A DNA stretch of 64,000 nucleotides from Cryptomeria japonica (taxonomy: Eukaryota > Streptophyta > Pinopsida > Cupressales > Cupressaceae). The DNA lies in assembly GCF_030272615.1 (NCBI RefSeq), contig NC_081411.1:181124977-181188976 (forward strand), in the 5' to 3' direction. A program made the translations under genes and the position numbers. The notes beneath the pieces are model-generated. The model had not been told where the DNA came from, did not search any database, and worked only from the letters and a program-made list of their open reading frames with translations. The first letter of the stretch is position 1. Each line of letters opens with the position of its first letter. Positions 20,388 to 32,748 of this stretch are shown piece after piece.

Positions 20388-21884
20388 TGTTGGCATATGT
20401 GCAGAGTTTGATGACATGATGATATTGTATGTTGTCATTGATGTCAATAAGCTGAAGTATGAACCAGTACATTGAATAAAGAAACCAGCAAGTGAACCGG
20501 TATGGTGGTATGAAGTAAACCAGTATAATGATGTGAGCCAGTATATGCAAAATGGTGAACTGGTATGTTGGAATGTGAACCGGTGTCGAGGATTCATTTG
20601 ATATGACTACCGGTTGGTAGTCTCAGTTTCAGGGTTTCTGGTTCATGCATTTCAAGTCTGTTTGATTCGATCGATGACATCCTGTGATGGGTTAGCATTG
20701 AAATGAAGATCTGATTATGTTGACATGTCAGCCTTGTGCACATGAAGAGTTTCCTTAAGGATCTTGCATGAAGAAGATTGATCCTATCTACCTCGGGAAT
20801 GTGCGAAGTCTTTGTAAATGGTGGAGAATGCGTGATGGGTTATCAACTCCTAGAATGGTGAAGAACGATCGATAGAGAGCGTCTTGAGATTTTTTCAAGA
20901 TTGTTTTATTCTATGCAATGTGTTTGAATGGTCAGGGTTGGACCGACTGTATAGATAACCTAAATGTTTAGGGTTTAGGGTTTATGCTACTGACCTATCT
21001 ATTTCTTATAAGGTCAATGATGATTCACATTTTGGGGTTGTTGGCAAATGTTATGCATGTATCCAAGTGAAGAGATACTTGATTCTTGCCAGACCAGAGC
21101 AGTGAGTAGAAATCTACAGAGTGTGATTGCAGAAGAAAAGGAACTGAAATGGATCTGTCTTGGCATTGAGTGCTGTTATCAGATCAGTGTATTACCTGTT
21201 GACTTCTAACCATTTCAGCAATTGGAAAATCCCTTTACTGGGTAGCTTTAAAAGGCTCTTTATAAATCCTTTAACAAGGTGACTTAAAATCATTGAGTTC
21301 TTAAAATCCTCTGACAAGGTAACCTTTACAAGGTTTTAACCTCTAACCAGGTATTTAGTCATCCCTTAACTGGGTGATCCCTAGCAGGATTGGTTCCAAA
21401 CAGAACCCGTTGTAGAGTCCTTAACTAGACAAGGCTCCTAACAAAGAAGACTTCAGAAGAGTTCAAGACCAACTTGTGGGTATTCATCCCCACCGTGGTT
21501 TTTCCCAGTTGGGTTTCCATGTGAAAAAATATCAGTGTGTCATGTGTGATGCTTTTTCATGTGATGATTAGTATTTTATGTTAAGTGGTAATGCATGTTG
21601 ATCTAGTGGTCATTATATTTCTGATGATGTATTACTTGCATATGCATATGGGTGAAATGGAAATGAGATATTATGTGTGGTGAAGATCTTAGTGTTACCG
21701 GTTTATGTCTTTCACAGTCATACTATGTTTACCAATAGTGCCCTATTTTAGATCAGTGATACTGTTTACCAGCTAGTATAGTCTTTGCAATTCAAGTGGT
21801 TGTTTGGGAAAGGTTTTTGTCTATACTGATTCATCCCCCCCTCTCAGTATTTGTTGAGTATTTATTGTTCATCATTATTCATCA
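20388..21884 (+). repeat. 5' LTR of element E
   Basis: 1,497 bp. Includes TTGTCATTGATGTCAA near the start, many CCGGT-containing repeats in U3, CCACCGTGGTTTTTCCC, and CCCCCCTCTCAGT near the end. Confidence 0.95.
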
Positions 21885-21885
21885 A

Positions 21886-21898
21886 TTGGTATTAGAGC
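21886..21898 (+). other. Primer-binding site of element E
   Basis: TTGGTATTAGAGC, one C-to-T change from the initiator-Met complement, one base after the LTR. Confidence 0.85.
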
Positions 21899-21955
21899 AT
21901 CCTCCAGGTCCTCTATGTTGTAAGCTTAACCACTTGAGGGAAAGATCCTATTCTA

Positions 21956-22985
21956 ATGATGAAGAGGGAAGGTCCTAAGTTCAACAGAAATAACTTTCAA
22001 ATATGGAAGGAAAGAATGAAGATATACATTAAAAGCATGGGTGCTCAACGCTAGAACTATGTTGAGAATACTTATGTTGTTCCTACCGGTACTCTCACCG
22101 ATGATCAAAGAAGAGAAATTCAGGAGAATGGGCAAGTGATGGAAGCTCTTATCAGTAGTCTATCTAATATTGAGTTTATAGATGTTCAAGATAAAGACAA
22201 TCCAAAAGATGTATGGGATAGTCTGGAGTCTATCTATGGCGGTGATGAGCATGTGAAACAAGCTAGGGAAGAGAGCCTTAGGGGAAAGTTTGAAGACATG
22301 CAGATGGTTGAAGGAGAGACCATTCAATAGTATGGGATAGGGATTAAAACTATCGTTGGAGACATCAAGAGTGCAGGAGGAAAAATAGACAATCCCACCA
22401 TTGTGAGCAAAGTTTTGAGAACCTTATTACTGGTCTATGCAATAAGGGTTGCCGCTATTTAGGAGTTGAGATCTATTGACAAGACAAAGGTATCCCTTGA
22501 CTCCATTATTTCTAAGTTGACCACATATGAGATAAAAATTTATGATGGTAGTGTTCAGATGACTGATTTAGCCTTTAAAGCATCTACTGCACTATCTAGA
22601 AAGAGAAAAGAAGCTAGTACTAGCTGTGAACCTGGACAAAGAAGAGATATGGATGATGAGGAGATCCTGATGGAATTTGAAGCTCTTTTGGCCAAGAGAC
22701 TTCCTAAGGGAACTGGAAAATACAGAGGTAAGCTCCCTTTGAAATGATTTTCTTGCAATAGGATAGGACACATTGCTGTCAACTATCCCAATAGTGATAA
22801 TAAGGACAAACAGGAGAAGTTCAAAAAGTTCAAAGGAGGAAATAGGAGAAACTGTCTTGTTGCAGTTGATGAAGGTGTCACTGATGATGAATTAGAAGAT
22901 GAAGAAAGTGAAGACATAGTGTTTGTAGCCATCAAGGAAGAAGTATCAGATAAGAAGGCTCTTGTCTCCTACTTTGATAATTCTA
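21956..22985 (+). pseudogene. Copia gag, element E
   Basis: Begins MMKREGPKFNRNNFQIWKER at 21956, the usual F-G-NF-WK-RM start of Copia gag. An early stop lies near 22053. The middle (22136-22330) keeps NPKDVWDSLESIYGGDEHV, the UBN2-type gag core. A zinc knuckle at about 22749-22790 is degraded: its first Cys codon is a stop and the last Cys is Tyr (CNRIGHIAVNY). An acidic linker then leads into protease. Confidence 0.88.
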
Positions 22986-24400
22986 ATGAGTGGATTATTG
23001 ACAACGGTTGTTCTCACCACATGACTGGTGACTGGAGAAAGTTTCTGTCTCTAGAAGAGTATGATGGAGGTGTAGTCTGATTCGACAATGATGAACCTTG
23101 TATGGTAAAAGGCAAAGGGTCCATCTCTTTAAATGGAAAAAGTAGTGCTGATAATTTGTATTGGGTAGAACGTCTCAAGCATAACCTTTTGAGTGTTGCT
23201 CGGCTGAATGATAAAGGGCTCACTCTAGAATTCAAAGATAGAGTATGCAAAATCAAAGGAAAAAATGGTGAACTAATGGCCACTGGTATGCAGACCAAAG
23301 GTAACCTATTTCAGTTAAATACAAATATCAGTCAATGTCTAATGGCTAAGTTTGATGATAGTTGGATATGGCGTAGGAGACTCTACCATGTTAAGTTTGA
23401 TAACATTGTGAAGGTTAGTAAGATCAAGGTAGTTAAAGGATTGCTTATGATGAACAAACCAGAGAATCCTTTGTGCGGAGAATGCCAACTAGGGAAAATG
23501 TCTTCGTCAACCTTCAAAGGTAAATCTTTCAGAGCAGATAATTTACTTGATCTTGTGCATACTGATTTGTGTGGCCCTATGAAAACTAGGAGTGTTCAAC
23601 AAGATAGGTACTTTATGATTCTTACTGATGATTGCTCAAGAATGATGTGGGTCACATTCTTGAAAGATAAATCTGAAGCTTTTGGAAAGTTCAAAGCCTT
23701 CAGAGCACTAGTTGAAAAGGAAAGCGGTAAAAGGATCAAATGCCTTAGAACCAATCAAGGAGGTGAGTTCACTTCTAGAGAATTCAATAAGTATTGTGAA
23801 GAAAATGGTATCAAGAGACAACTGTCTACCCCTTGGACTCCACAATAGAATGGCCTAGCAGAAAGAAATAACCGGACTATAGTTGAAGCAACCAGAACAA
23901 TGCTGATTCAAGGGAAGGTTGCTCACACTTTTTGGAGAGAAGCAGTGAACATTGCAGTCTACACTATGAACTGGGTACTCATCAAGAAAGGTAAGGATAA
24001 AACTCCTTATGAGTATTGGACTGATAAAACTCCAGTAGTTAGCTACTTTAGAGTGTTTGGTAGCAAGTGTTATATCAAGAGGAGTGAGCACCAGAACAAG
24101 TTTGATGCAAAATGTGATGAGGGAATATTCCTAGGGTATTCCACCAAGAGAAAAGCTCTCAAGTATTTTAACAATAGAACTCAGAGAATTATTGAAAGTA
24201 TTAATGTTAGAATTGATGAAACCTCTGAGAAACCTGAGGAAACCGACAGAGAGAAAGCGATAGATGAACCAAATGTAACCTTCTGGGAACCGGTTGCAAA
24301 ACAACCAAGTACCAGTAACAATACTCCTACACTGCTAGATGTTGATGCTGAAGAAGATGAGGATGAAGAAGAAAAGCAAGAGGAATCTGTTAAGATCATT
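22986..24400 (+). pseudogene. Copia protease and integrase, element E
   Basis: Protease starts WIIDNGCSHHMTGDW at about 22991; the catalytic triad D-S-G is D-N-G. The GAG-pre-integrase zinc region has lost the usual first His (RRLYHVKF ... CGECQLGKM, 23370-23500). In the integrase core the first Asp is in LVHTDLCGPMKTRS (about 23555). The second sits in RTNQGGEF where the family has R-S-D-x-G-G-E-F, so the catalytic Asp appears changed to Asn. The Glu region NGLAERNNRTIVEATRTM (about 23850-23905) follows a CAG-to-TAG stop at 23847. The C-terminal part has FGSKCYIKR and DEGIFLGYSTKRKALKYFN. Inactive on these residues. Confidence 0.9.
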
Positions 24401-26040
24401 CCTAGGTATGTAAAGCTATGTCATGATCCAAAGCAGATCATAGGAGATAAGGATGCAGGAATTCTTACAAGAAGAAAGGTCAAAGAAAATTCTTGCTTGA
24501 TTTCTAAATTTGAGCCTAAAACATTTAAAGAGGCACATAAAGATGAAGACTGGATTAAGGCTATGGAAGAGGAACTTGACCAGATAGAAAAGAATGGTAC
24601 ATGGTCTTTGGTACCCAGACCAGAGCATAAAAATGTTATTGGCACCAAATGGGTTTTTAGAAACAAACTAAATGAAGATGGCACAATGGTAAGAAACAAA
24701 ACAAGATTGGTATGTAAGGGATATGCTCAAGAAGAAGGAGAAGACTATGGAGAAACCTTTTCTCTAGTAGCTACATTTGAAGGAGTTCGAATGCTTCTTG
24801 CATATGCAACCTTCAAGGGATTCAAAGTGTATCAGTTGGATGTGAAATTTGCATTCTTGAATGGAATACTTGAAGAGGAAGTATATATAGAGCAACCAGA
24901 TGGGTTTGCCCTATCAGAAGACAGTGATATGGTGTGTAGGCTACATAAAGCCTTGTATGGATTAAAGAAAGCACCTAGAGCATGGTATGAACATTCACAT
25001 TCACATCTTGTGAAGATTGGATTTGAAAGAACAAGTGAAGATAGCAATATCTATCTGAAGTCAGAAGGAGATTAGATTCTAATCTGTGAAGTGTTCGTTG
25101 ATGACATAATTTTTGATGGAGATGACAAGATGAGTCATGCATTTGCAAATGAGATGAAGAAGGAATTTGAAATGTCACTAATTGGAGAGATTAAGTTCTT
25201 CATTGGACTACAGATTCAACAAATGAAAGATGGTATCTTTATTACTTAGTCTAAGTATGTCAAAGAGGTGTTGAAGACCTTTGGCATGGAAGACAACAAA
25301 CCGGTTGGTACACCGATGGTGACCAGTTGTAAATTGTCAAAAGAAGATGACTTAACATTGGTGAATAAGAAGGAATATCGTTCAATGATTGGTAAGTTGA
25401 ACTATGTAGTACACAACAAACCGGACATTGCACTTGCAGTGGGCATTACTGCACATTTCCAGAAAAGTCCAAGACAATCCCACTTGGTAGCAGTCAAGAA
25501 AATTCTTAGATATCTGAAGGGAACTATACACTATGGATTGTGGTATCCATATAGGAATGATTTCAATCTCAAAGTGTTTACAGATGCTGATTGGGCTGGT
25601 AATGTGGACAACTGGAAGAGCACAACCAGTGGTGCATTCTTTCTTGGTGGTAGACTAGTCTCATGGATGAGTAAGAAGCAGAGTTGTATCTCTCAGTCTA
25701 CAGCAGAAGCAGAGTATGTTGTAGCATTTATGAACTACACTCACACAATTTGGATGAAGCATGTATTAAGTGGTTTCAAAGTCCTTGTATCTGAACCGGT
25801 GAGTATATTTTGTGACAACACAAGTGCAATTAATATTTCAAAAAATCTGGTATTGCATGCTAGAACCAAGAACTTAGAGCTCAAGTATCATTTCTTGAGG
25901 GAGAAATTTCAGAACAAAGAGGTTGTATTGGAACATGTTTCCAGTAAGGAGTAGTTAGCAAACATATTCACCAAGCCTCTATCGAAGGCTACATTTATCT
26001 ATCTAAGAGGTGAATTAGGGGTGCTGCCCCTTCAACAGGT
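24401..26040 (+). pseudogene. Copia RT-RNase H, element E
   Basis: Open to 25075: [74 protein letters not shown] and LHKALYGLKKAPRAWYEH. After a stop comes FVDDIIFDGDDKM (about 25094-25130), retaining the D-D pair. RNase H includes FTDADWAGNVDNWKSTTSG, SQSTAEAEYVVAF and SIFCDNTSAINISKN. Stops at about 25073, 25246 and 25952 precede the end FTKPLSKATFIYLRGELGV. Confidence 0.92.
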
Positions 26041-26179
26041 GAACTAAAGGTATGTGCTCCACATCAGTTAGGTATTGCATTGTCAAATCTTTTTAGGATT
26101 GGTGTGTTGAAGGCTACTCCTCAGAGGGAGCAGCATAGTGGAACAAGGATGTTTGTGCCTCCACTTTGGCATTGTTGTC

Positions 26180-26309
26180 AAAGGGGGAGAAGATGAGAAG
26201 TGGAAAAGATATCTACAGTATTGGCTACACATAATATGGAAGAGATTGGGAGAAGATGTGAAGTAAAGAGATATCTTTGTATATTGCCATCAATGCCAAA
26301 GGGGGAGAT
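26180..26309 (+). other. Two polypurine tracts upstream of E 3' LTR
   Basis: AAAGGGGGAGA at 26180-26190 and AAAGGGGGAGAT at 26298-26309, the latter directly at the LTR. Both follow a GGCATTGTTGTC or GCCATCAATGCC context. Confidence 0.85.
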
Positions 26310-27807
26310 TGTTGGCATATGTGCAAAGTTTGATGACATGATGATATTGTATGTTGTCATTGATGTCAATAAGCTGAAGAATGAACTAGTACATTGAAGA
26401 AAGCAACCAACAAGTGAACTGGTATAGTGGTATGAAGTCAACCGGTATGATGATGTGAACTGATATATGCGAAATGGTGAATTGGTATGTTGGAATGTGA
26501 ACCGGTATTGGGGATTCATTTGATATGACTATAAGTTGGTAGTCTCAGCTTCAGGGTTTCCAGTTCATGCATTTCAAATCTATGTGATTTGACTGACAAC
26601 ATCCTATGATGGGTTAGCATTGAAATGAAGATCTGATTGTGTTTCCACGTTAGCCTTTTGTGCATGAAGAGTTTCCTTGAGGATCTTGCATGAAGAAGAT
26701 TGATCCTATCTACCTGAGGAATGTGTGAAGTCTCTGTAAACAGTGGAGAACGTGTGATGGGTTATCAGCTCCTAGAAGCGATGAAGAACGAGCGATGGAG
26801 AACATCTTGAGATTTGTTCAGGATTATTTTACTCTATGCAATGCGTTTGAATGGTCAGGATTGGACCGACTATATAGATAACCTAAATATTTGGGGTTTA
26901 GGGTTTATGCTACCGACCTATCTATTTCCTATAAGGTTGATGATGATTCACATTTTTAGGTTGTTGGAAAATGTTATGTGTGTATCCAAGTGAAGAGATA
27001 CTTGATTCTTGCCAGACCAGAGAAGTGAATAGAAATCTACAGAGTGTGATTGCAGAAGTAAAGGAACTAAAATGGATCTATCTTGGCATTGAGTGTTGTT
27101 ATTAGATCAGTGTATTACCTATTGAATTCTAACCATTTCAGCAGTTGGAAAATCCCTTTACCAAGTAGCTTTAACAGGCTCTTTGTAAATCCTTTAACGG
27201 GGTGACTCAAAATAATTGAGTTCTTAAAATCCTCTGACAAGGTAACCTTAACAAGTTTTTAACCTCTAATCGATTATTTAGTCATCCCTTAACTGGGTGA
27301 TCCCTAGCAGGAACGGTTCCTAGCAGAACCTGTTGTAAAGTCCTTAACCGAACAAGGCTCCTAACAGAGTGGACTTCAGAAGAGTTCAAGAACAACTTAT
27401 GGGTATTCATCCCCACCGTGGTTTTTCCCAATTGGGTTTCCACGTGAAAACAAATTAGTGTGTCATGTGTGATGCTTTTTCATGTGATGATTAGTGTTTT
27501 TTGTTAAGTGGTAATGCATGTTGATCTAGTGGTCATTATATTTATGATGATGTATTGCTTGTGTATGCATATGGGTGAAATAGAAATGAGATATTAGGTG
27601 TGGTGAAGATCTTAGTGTTTCCGGTTTATGTCTTTCACAGTCATAGTGTGTTTTATCGGTAGTGCCCTTTTTTAGATCTGTGATACTATTTACTAGCTAG
27701 TATAGTCTTTGTAGTTCAAGTGGTTGTTAGGGAAAGGTTTCTATCTATACTGGTTCACCCCCCCTCTCAGTATCTATTGAGTATTTATTGTTCATCATTA
27801 TTCATCA
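26310..27807 (+). repeat. 3' LTR of element E
   Basis: 1,498 bp, same landmarks as the 5' LTR, ending TTCATCA before the TGAAG duplication. Confidence 0.95.
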
Positions 27808-27812
27808 TGAAG

Positions 27813-28620
27813 TTATTGTAGAGTTCATTGGTAAGTTTATCATTGTTTATCTTTATGACATTTTGATTTTTAGCAAGTCAAAGGAGGAGCACATCAAATA
27901 CTTCAATCAAGTTTTGAGGAAGATACATCAAGAAAAGTTGATGGTCAACTTGGATAAATGTGAGTTTTTTAAAAATGAATTGGTGTATCTTGGTTTTGTA
28001 GTTTCTCAAGGTTGTTTGAAAATGGATCCATCAAAATTGGAAGCAATAGTGAATTGGCCAACTCCTAAGGTAGTAGGAGATGTAAGAAGTTTCCATGGTT
28101 TGGCTTCTTTCTATAGGAAGTTCATGTGTGTGCACCTATCTTGAACACCATCCAAGGTGGGATAAAATATCAGTTTAAGTGGACTAGTGCAGTAAACAAG
28201 GGGTTTGAGTTGCTGAAACAAAAGGTAGCATAACTCCCATACCTTAGGCTCCTTGATTTCAATCACCTCTTCACTGTGGAGTGTGATGCTAGCAAGTTGG
28301 CTATATGGGTCATTTTTAGTCAAGAAGGTCACCCGGTTGCATTCTTCTCTGAGAAGCTCAATGAAGGAAAACAAAAGTATTATACTTATGTTCAAGAGTT
28401 GTACGCCATGATGCAAGCACTCAAGAAGTGGTAGCATTATCTGTTACCTAAAGAGTTCATAGTCTACACTGACAATCATGCACTTAGTTTTTTGAATGGG
28501 CAGGAGAAATTGAACCAAAGACACCTCAAGTGGATTGAGTATTTGTAGGCCTGCACCTTTTTCATCAACCACAAGCAAGGAGTCACCAATAAGGTAGCAA
28601 ATGCTTTAAGTTGAAGGGTT
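27813..28620 (+). pseudogene. Gypsy RT C-terminal half and RNase H, element D
   Basis: Continues RT after E: IVEFIGKFIIVYLYDILIFS. The catalytic Y-L-D-D is Y-L-Y-D here, which alone would abolish polymerase activity. Then KCEFFKNELVYLGFVVSQG, LEAIVNWPTPKVVGDVRSFH and GLASFYRKF. After a frameshift near 28130 RNase H reads FTVECDASKLAIWVIFSQEG, EKLNEGKQKYYTYVQELYAM, KEFIVYTDNHALSFL and HLKWIEYL, with at least four stops, ending near the linker NKVANALS. Confidence 0.92.
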
Positions 28621-30131
28621 CTCATCATTCAAGAGGTGCAGCTACAAAGTATGGGGTTAAGTGACCTCAAAGATCTCTACCAAGGTGACAAAGATTTTGG
28701 TGAAACATATGATGTTTTCTCAAAGTTTGTTTATGCTTGTCATGTTTCCTATTCTGATTTTATGTTGCAGGAAGGGTTATTGTTTAGAGGACACCTAATT
28801 TTCATACCACGATTCTCCATGAGAGACAACATTATTAAGGAGAAGCATCAAGGCAGCCTAACTGTAAATTTTGGTCTTGACAAGACCTTAGAGTAGGTTG
28901 GCAGGTTCTACCATTGGCTTATACTACAGTCAGATGTTAGGAAATTTGTGGAGCAATGTGCTATTTGTTAGAGGGCTAAGGGTACCTCTAGCAATGCAGG
29001 GTTATATGATCCTCTTGCCATACCAACAAGGCCATGGGAGTGTGTGAGTATGGACTTTGACCTTGGTTTGCCTAGAACTCTAAGAGGATATGATAGTGTC
29101 TATGTCATAGTGGATAGATTCAGCAAGATGGCACATGTTGTGCCTTGAAAATTCACTAATGATACCTCCTACATAGAAGGGTTGTTCTACAAAAAGATTG
29201 TCAAGATCCATGGTTTGCCTCTCAGCATTGTGAGTGATAGAGATATAAAATTTGTGAGCCACTTTTGGCGAACCTTGTGGAAGAAACTTGGTACCAACCT
29301 TTCTTTTTCATCTACATACCATCCACAATTTGATAGTCAAACTAAAGTAGTTAATAGATCCCTGGGTAATTTGTTGAGATGTCTCACCAAACAACATGGT
29401 CAAGCTTGGGATGTAGTATTGGGACAAGAAGAGTATACCTACAATGACTCTAACAATAGGAGCACAGGCCTGAGTCCATTTGAGATTGTATATGGATTTC
29501 ATCCAAGGGTTATCTTAGATTTGAGGGATCTCAGATCCATGGACCATAGGAGTGCCCAAGGTGAAAACTTTACAGAGAATATGAAGGAGTTACATGAATA
29601 ATTCAAGAAAACATTGCACCAGAACAATGAGAAATACAAGATATAAGAAAACAAAACAAGGAGATAAGTACACTACAAGGTAGGTGATCTAGTTATGGCC
29701 TATCTAAGAAAGAAGAGACTCCCTAAGGGGCAGTCTAGCAAACTATGCATGAAGAAGATTGGACCTCTTAAGATTGTGCATAAGTATGGCAACAATGCCT
29801 ATGAGGTGGAACTACCACCAAACTTGGGTATATCACCAATATTTAATGTACTTGATTTTATTCAGTATAAAGGAACTCAGTCAACTACAAACCAAGAAGA
29901 TCCTACTGCTATTGAAGATGTAGATTGGGTACAAGACCTACCTCCAAGCCAGCCAGTGACATTGGATTGCATTCTAGATTCCAAGATTGTCAAAAAGAAT
30001 AGAAAAGGAGTCTATAGAGACTACCTAAATCTGAAGCTACATGGATGTCAGAAGTGGATATATTGAAGCATGGAACCACTGTGAAAGCCCTATCCACTCA
30101 AAGGACTTGAGTCTTTCCTACCTCGGGAATA
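28621..30131 (+). pseudogene. Gypsy integrase with C-terminal tail, element D
   Basis: The zinc-binding HHCC region is recognisable (KHQGSLTVNFGLDKTLE ... FVEQCAIC, 28840-28975). Catalytic Asp 1 is in [19 protein letters not shown] (about 29046) and Asp 2 in IVSDRDIKFVSHFWRTLW (about 29230-29280). At the third position, where Gypsy integrases have D-G-Q-T-E-V-V-N, this copy has DSQTKVVNRSLGNLLRC. The C-terminal domain has HYKVGDLVMAYLRKKRLPKG, KKIGPLKIVHKYGNNAYEV and a weak chromodomain-like end with a REYGAGA finish that runs into the 3' LTR. At least six stops. Confidence 0.9.
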
Positions 30132-30879
30132 TGGTGCAGGGGCACTTAACAATTTATTTGAGTTTGTTTCCAGGATGTTGGAATCATGTTCTTAGTTTTT
30201 TCATAGGGCCAAGAGGCCACTGAGTGTGTGCTCAAATGATTATAAGGGCCCTAAGAGTCTCTGTTTGGCCAATGTTGGCATGTGAGCTCTTAAGGGTGCC
30301 AAGTAGAGCATTTGCTAGGATAAGTTGGTTTTGGCTTAATGTAGGTTGGTTTGTGTTAGTTTGAGGTTGTTGAGGTCATATGAGTCACTTGTAAGTGACC
30401 AAGCTTGGAGTTGAGAAAAGTTGCTCAACCAAGACAAAAATTGTAAAAGTTGCAAAAGTTGCTCATAGTAACTTTGCAATATTTTCACTAAACCTTGTAC
30501 ACCAATGACTAGTTAGTTGTCACAATTAGTTGTGAGGATGTGTAAGTACTCCAAGGTGAGCATTAGGCTTGGAGAGGCTGAAGAGAATCGGTTGTTGAAG
30601 ATTTGAGGCAAATAGACAAGTTTGGTTTCTCCATTTGGTGTGTTCTTCTGAGTTATTACCTGTTCTTTGCTAGTTTGTACAGTTTGTACAGGTTGATAAT
30701 TCCCAAATGGGGAAATGGATTTCTAGACTGGTGTCTTACCTTCATTTTTCTTTTGGTTTGAAGACTTTAAGTGTTTTAGTTTGTAAGTTATCTACATTTT
30801 GTTGTAGGCGGGTGCAAAAGTCCTAAAAACTGGGGTCTTGAGAGAACAATGGGTCCAACCTAACATTCCATGGTGGATA

Positions 30880-31750
30880 TGTTGGCATTCTACACTCAAA
30901 TGAGAATAGTTGATGTTGTCATTGATGGCAACCAATTGGTAATATGGTTCATAGGTTACACTAGCAACACAGACATCATCTACCAACACCGATAGGCACA
31001 ACAAAGTTTATTCTCACCGGCATCCATTCTACACCGACATAAGATCTTACCAACACTCTGAGCCGACATGGAAAATATATTGTTTTGTATTGTAATTATA
31101 TTGTATAGCTGACATGATGTATTGTAAAGACTCATATATGTATGAGATCTTATAGGTCATTTTGTAAGTAAGAAGTATTGTATGTAATTAGGTAATGCAA
31201 GTTATATGTGATAGCGAATGTGTATATGCATTTTGATGTAATAATCTTATGAGGCAATAAGAGAAGAGAATAGAAAAGAAAGGGTTATGGTAGAGGTATT
31301 TGATAGAGCTTAAACTGGTACTAAATCCAGCATTGCAGATGTTATTTTGAGTAGTACATTGTCATTGTATTTAATCATCCAATTTTGTAGTCAGTGTGAC
31401 TCCTTTTTGTGATTGAGCAGTGAGCTCTAGGTTGTTGGCCTTCTGCATGTGTAGGACCCTATTGTATAAGTAAAATTTATTCATATTGGCCAATGAGTAA
31501 ATATTGTGGGTCACAAATCCCATCGAGGTTTTTCCCCTATCGAGTTTCCTCGCCAAAAATATATGTGTTATGGTGTGCATTGATGGTTATATTGTTATTT
31601 CTCTTTATTTCTTTATTGCTTGTTTACTGGTACATTAATTTGGGTTATAAGGTTGCAAATAAGTTTAAATGTTTTTTTTACTGGTTAGACACCAATTCAC
31701 ACCCCACCCCCCCCCTCTCAATGTCTTTGGGATAGATCAAGTATCTAACA
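30880..31750 (+). mobile_element. Solo Copia LTR inside D 3' LTR
   Basis: 871 bp, TGTTGGCATTCTACAC...AAGTATCTAACA, flanked by GGATA (30875-30879) and AGATA (31751-31755), a 5-bp duplication with one mismatch. It shares landmarks with the C1/E/F/I LTRs: TTGTCATTGATGGCAA, GTAGTCAGTGTGACTC, GGTTTTTCCCC and a C-tract followed by TCTCAATG. The internal region is absent, consistent with LTR-LTR recombination. Confidence 0.88.
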
Positions 31751-31856
31751 AGATACCACTCTAAAACCTTGTGTAATGTTAGGTTTAAATGTCTTTGGGA
31801 TAGATCAAGTATCTAACAAGATACCACTCTAAAACCTTGTGTAATGTTAGGTTTAA
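31721..31856. repeat. 68-bp tandem duplication across the solo LTR edge
   Basis: A 68-bp unit starting ATGTCTTTGGGATAGATC occurs at 31721-31788 and again at 31789-31856. It spans the last ~30 bp of the solo LTR plus adjoining D LTR sequence, so it arose after the insertion. Confidence 0.92.
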
Positions 31857-32748
31857 ATTTATTTTATGTTGTCTTTTTGGTTTTGAGACAGGGGAATCTA
31901 AACGAGAGATTTGCCACCATACCCTAGGCTTGGCATGTTGAGTTGGCAAGAATAGGGTAACATGCCCTAATTGGGCGAATCTAGTGGATGGAGGTGTAGG
32001 ATGGTTGAATTGAAATTCCTTATGGAAGAATCGACCTAAAAATAACATCATTTCACTCAGGCAATAGGACTAGTGAAGGTGTTTGAGTAAATCCCTACTT
32101 TTAGGCCCAGGAGGGGGCAATTAGGCCTAGTTAGCCCTATAAGGGTTAGACATGTTAGCGACAGAACCCACCTCTAGTTTTGAGGTATTATATGTAACCC
32201 CAAGAAGGGTATCTGGAATAGAAATGTGTTCATAGGGCTGTTAAGGAATATTGATAGATAATCACAGAATACCTCACTGACAGGGCTACTAGAATTAGGT
32301 CTTCTATTAGGCCTAAAAGTGTAGTTTTCTTATGAAGCTTGGGATTGGTATATACCAAAGCCCTTGGAAGAGGAGTAGGGTTGGGAAACCATAAAAATTA
32401 ATCCATCCTTGTGTGAATAATGTGGGGAATGAAGATCGTGTAGTAGAGGGGTTGAACTCTTAGGTTGAGTGTGAAAGGGAGCTAGCAAACAAGGTATTCT
32501 AAGCAAGAGTATGGAACTCACAAAACAAAAGTGCTTATTCTAGTCTAAGGACCTTGGGAAGGTCAGAGAGGGTAAGTCCTATAGACCATTTGAGGGTGTG
32601 AAGGTTTAGAACCATTGGATGGTTCTTGGAGGACCTTGAGTAGATTCATTGGCAAAACACCACATAAAAGGTTGAGTTCAATTATCTCTACATCACATGT
32701 GCAACTTAAGGAATTTACCAATAAGTAAATCAGATTGAGAGTTTATAA

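Larger units (their letters stand above)
20388..27807 (+). mobile_element. Ty1/Copia element E, complete structure, nested in D
   Basis: 7,420 bp. The LTRs are 20388-21884 and 26310-27807 (TGTTGGCATATG...TCATCA), with perfect duplication TGAAG (20383-20387 and 27808-27812) inside the RT gene of D. There is a Met primer site after the 5' LTR, PPT AAAGGGGGAGAT before the 3' LTR, and a gag-PR-INT-RT-RH order typical of Copia. LTR identity is roughly 92% by eye. Stops throughout make it defective. The FVDDII RT box and large LTRs suggest the SIRE/Maximus side of Copia, unverified. Confidence 0.95.
16444..32695 (+). mobile_element. Ty3/Gypsy element D, complete ends, split by E and a solo LTR
   Basis: The LTRs at 16444-18073 and 30132-32695 start TGRTGCAGGGGCAC and end CTSTACATCA-like. 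The perfect duplication CATGT flanks them (16439-16443 and 32696-32700). After removing E (7.4 kb), the solo LTR and a 68-bp duplication, the element is about 7.9 kb with 1.62-1.63 kb LTRs, a Met-type primer site, and gag-PR-RT-RNaseH-integrase in that order on the plus strand. Only 44 bp separate its left end from the C1 LTR. Confidence 0.93.
30132..32695 (+). repeat. 3' LTR of element D, interrupted by solo LTR
   Basis: Starts TGGTGCAGGGGCAC and ends CTCTACATCA before CATGT. The inserted solo Copia LTR is 30880-31750. Without it and a 68-bp duplication it is about 1,620 bp, matching the 5' LTR. Confidence 0.9.
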
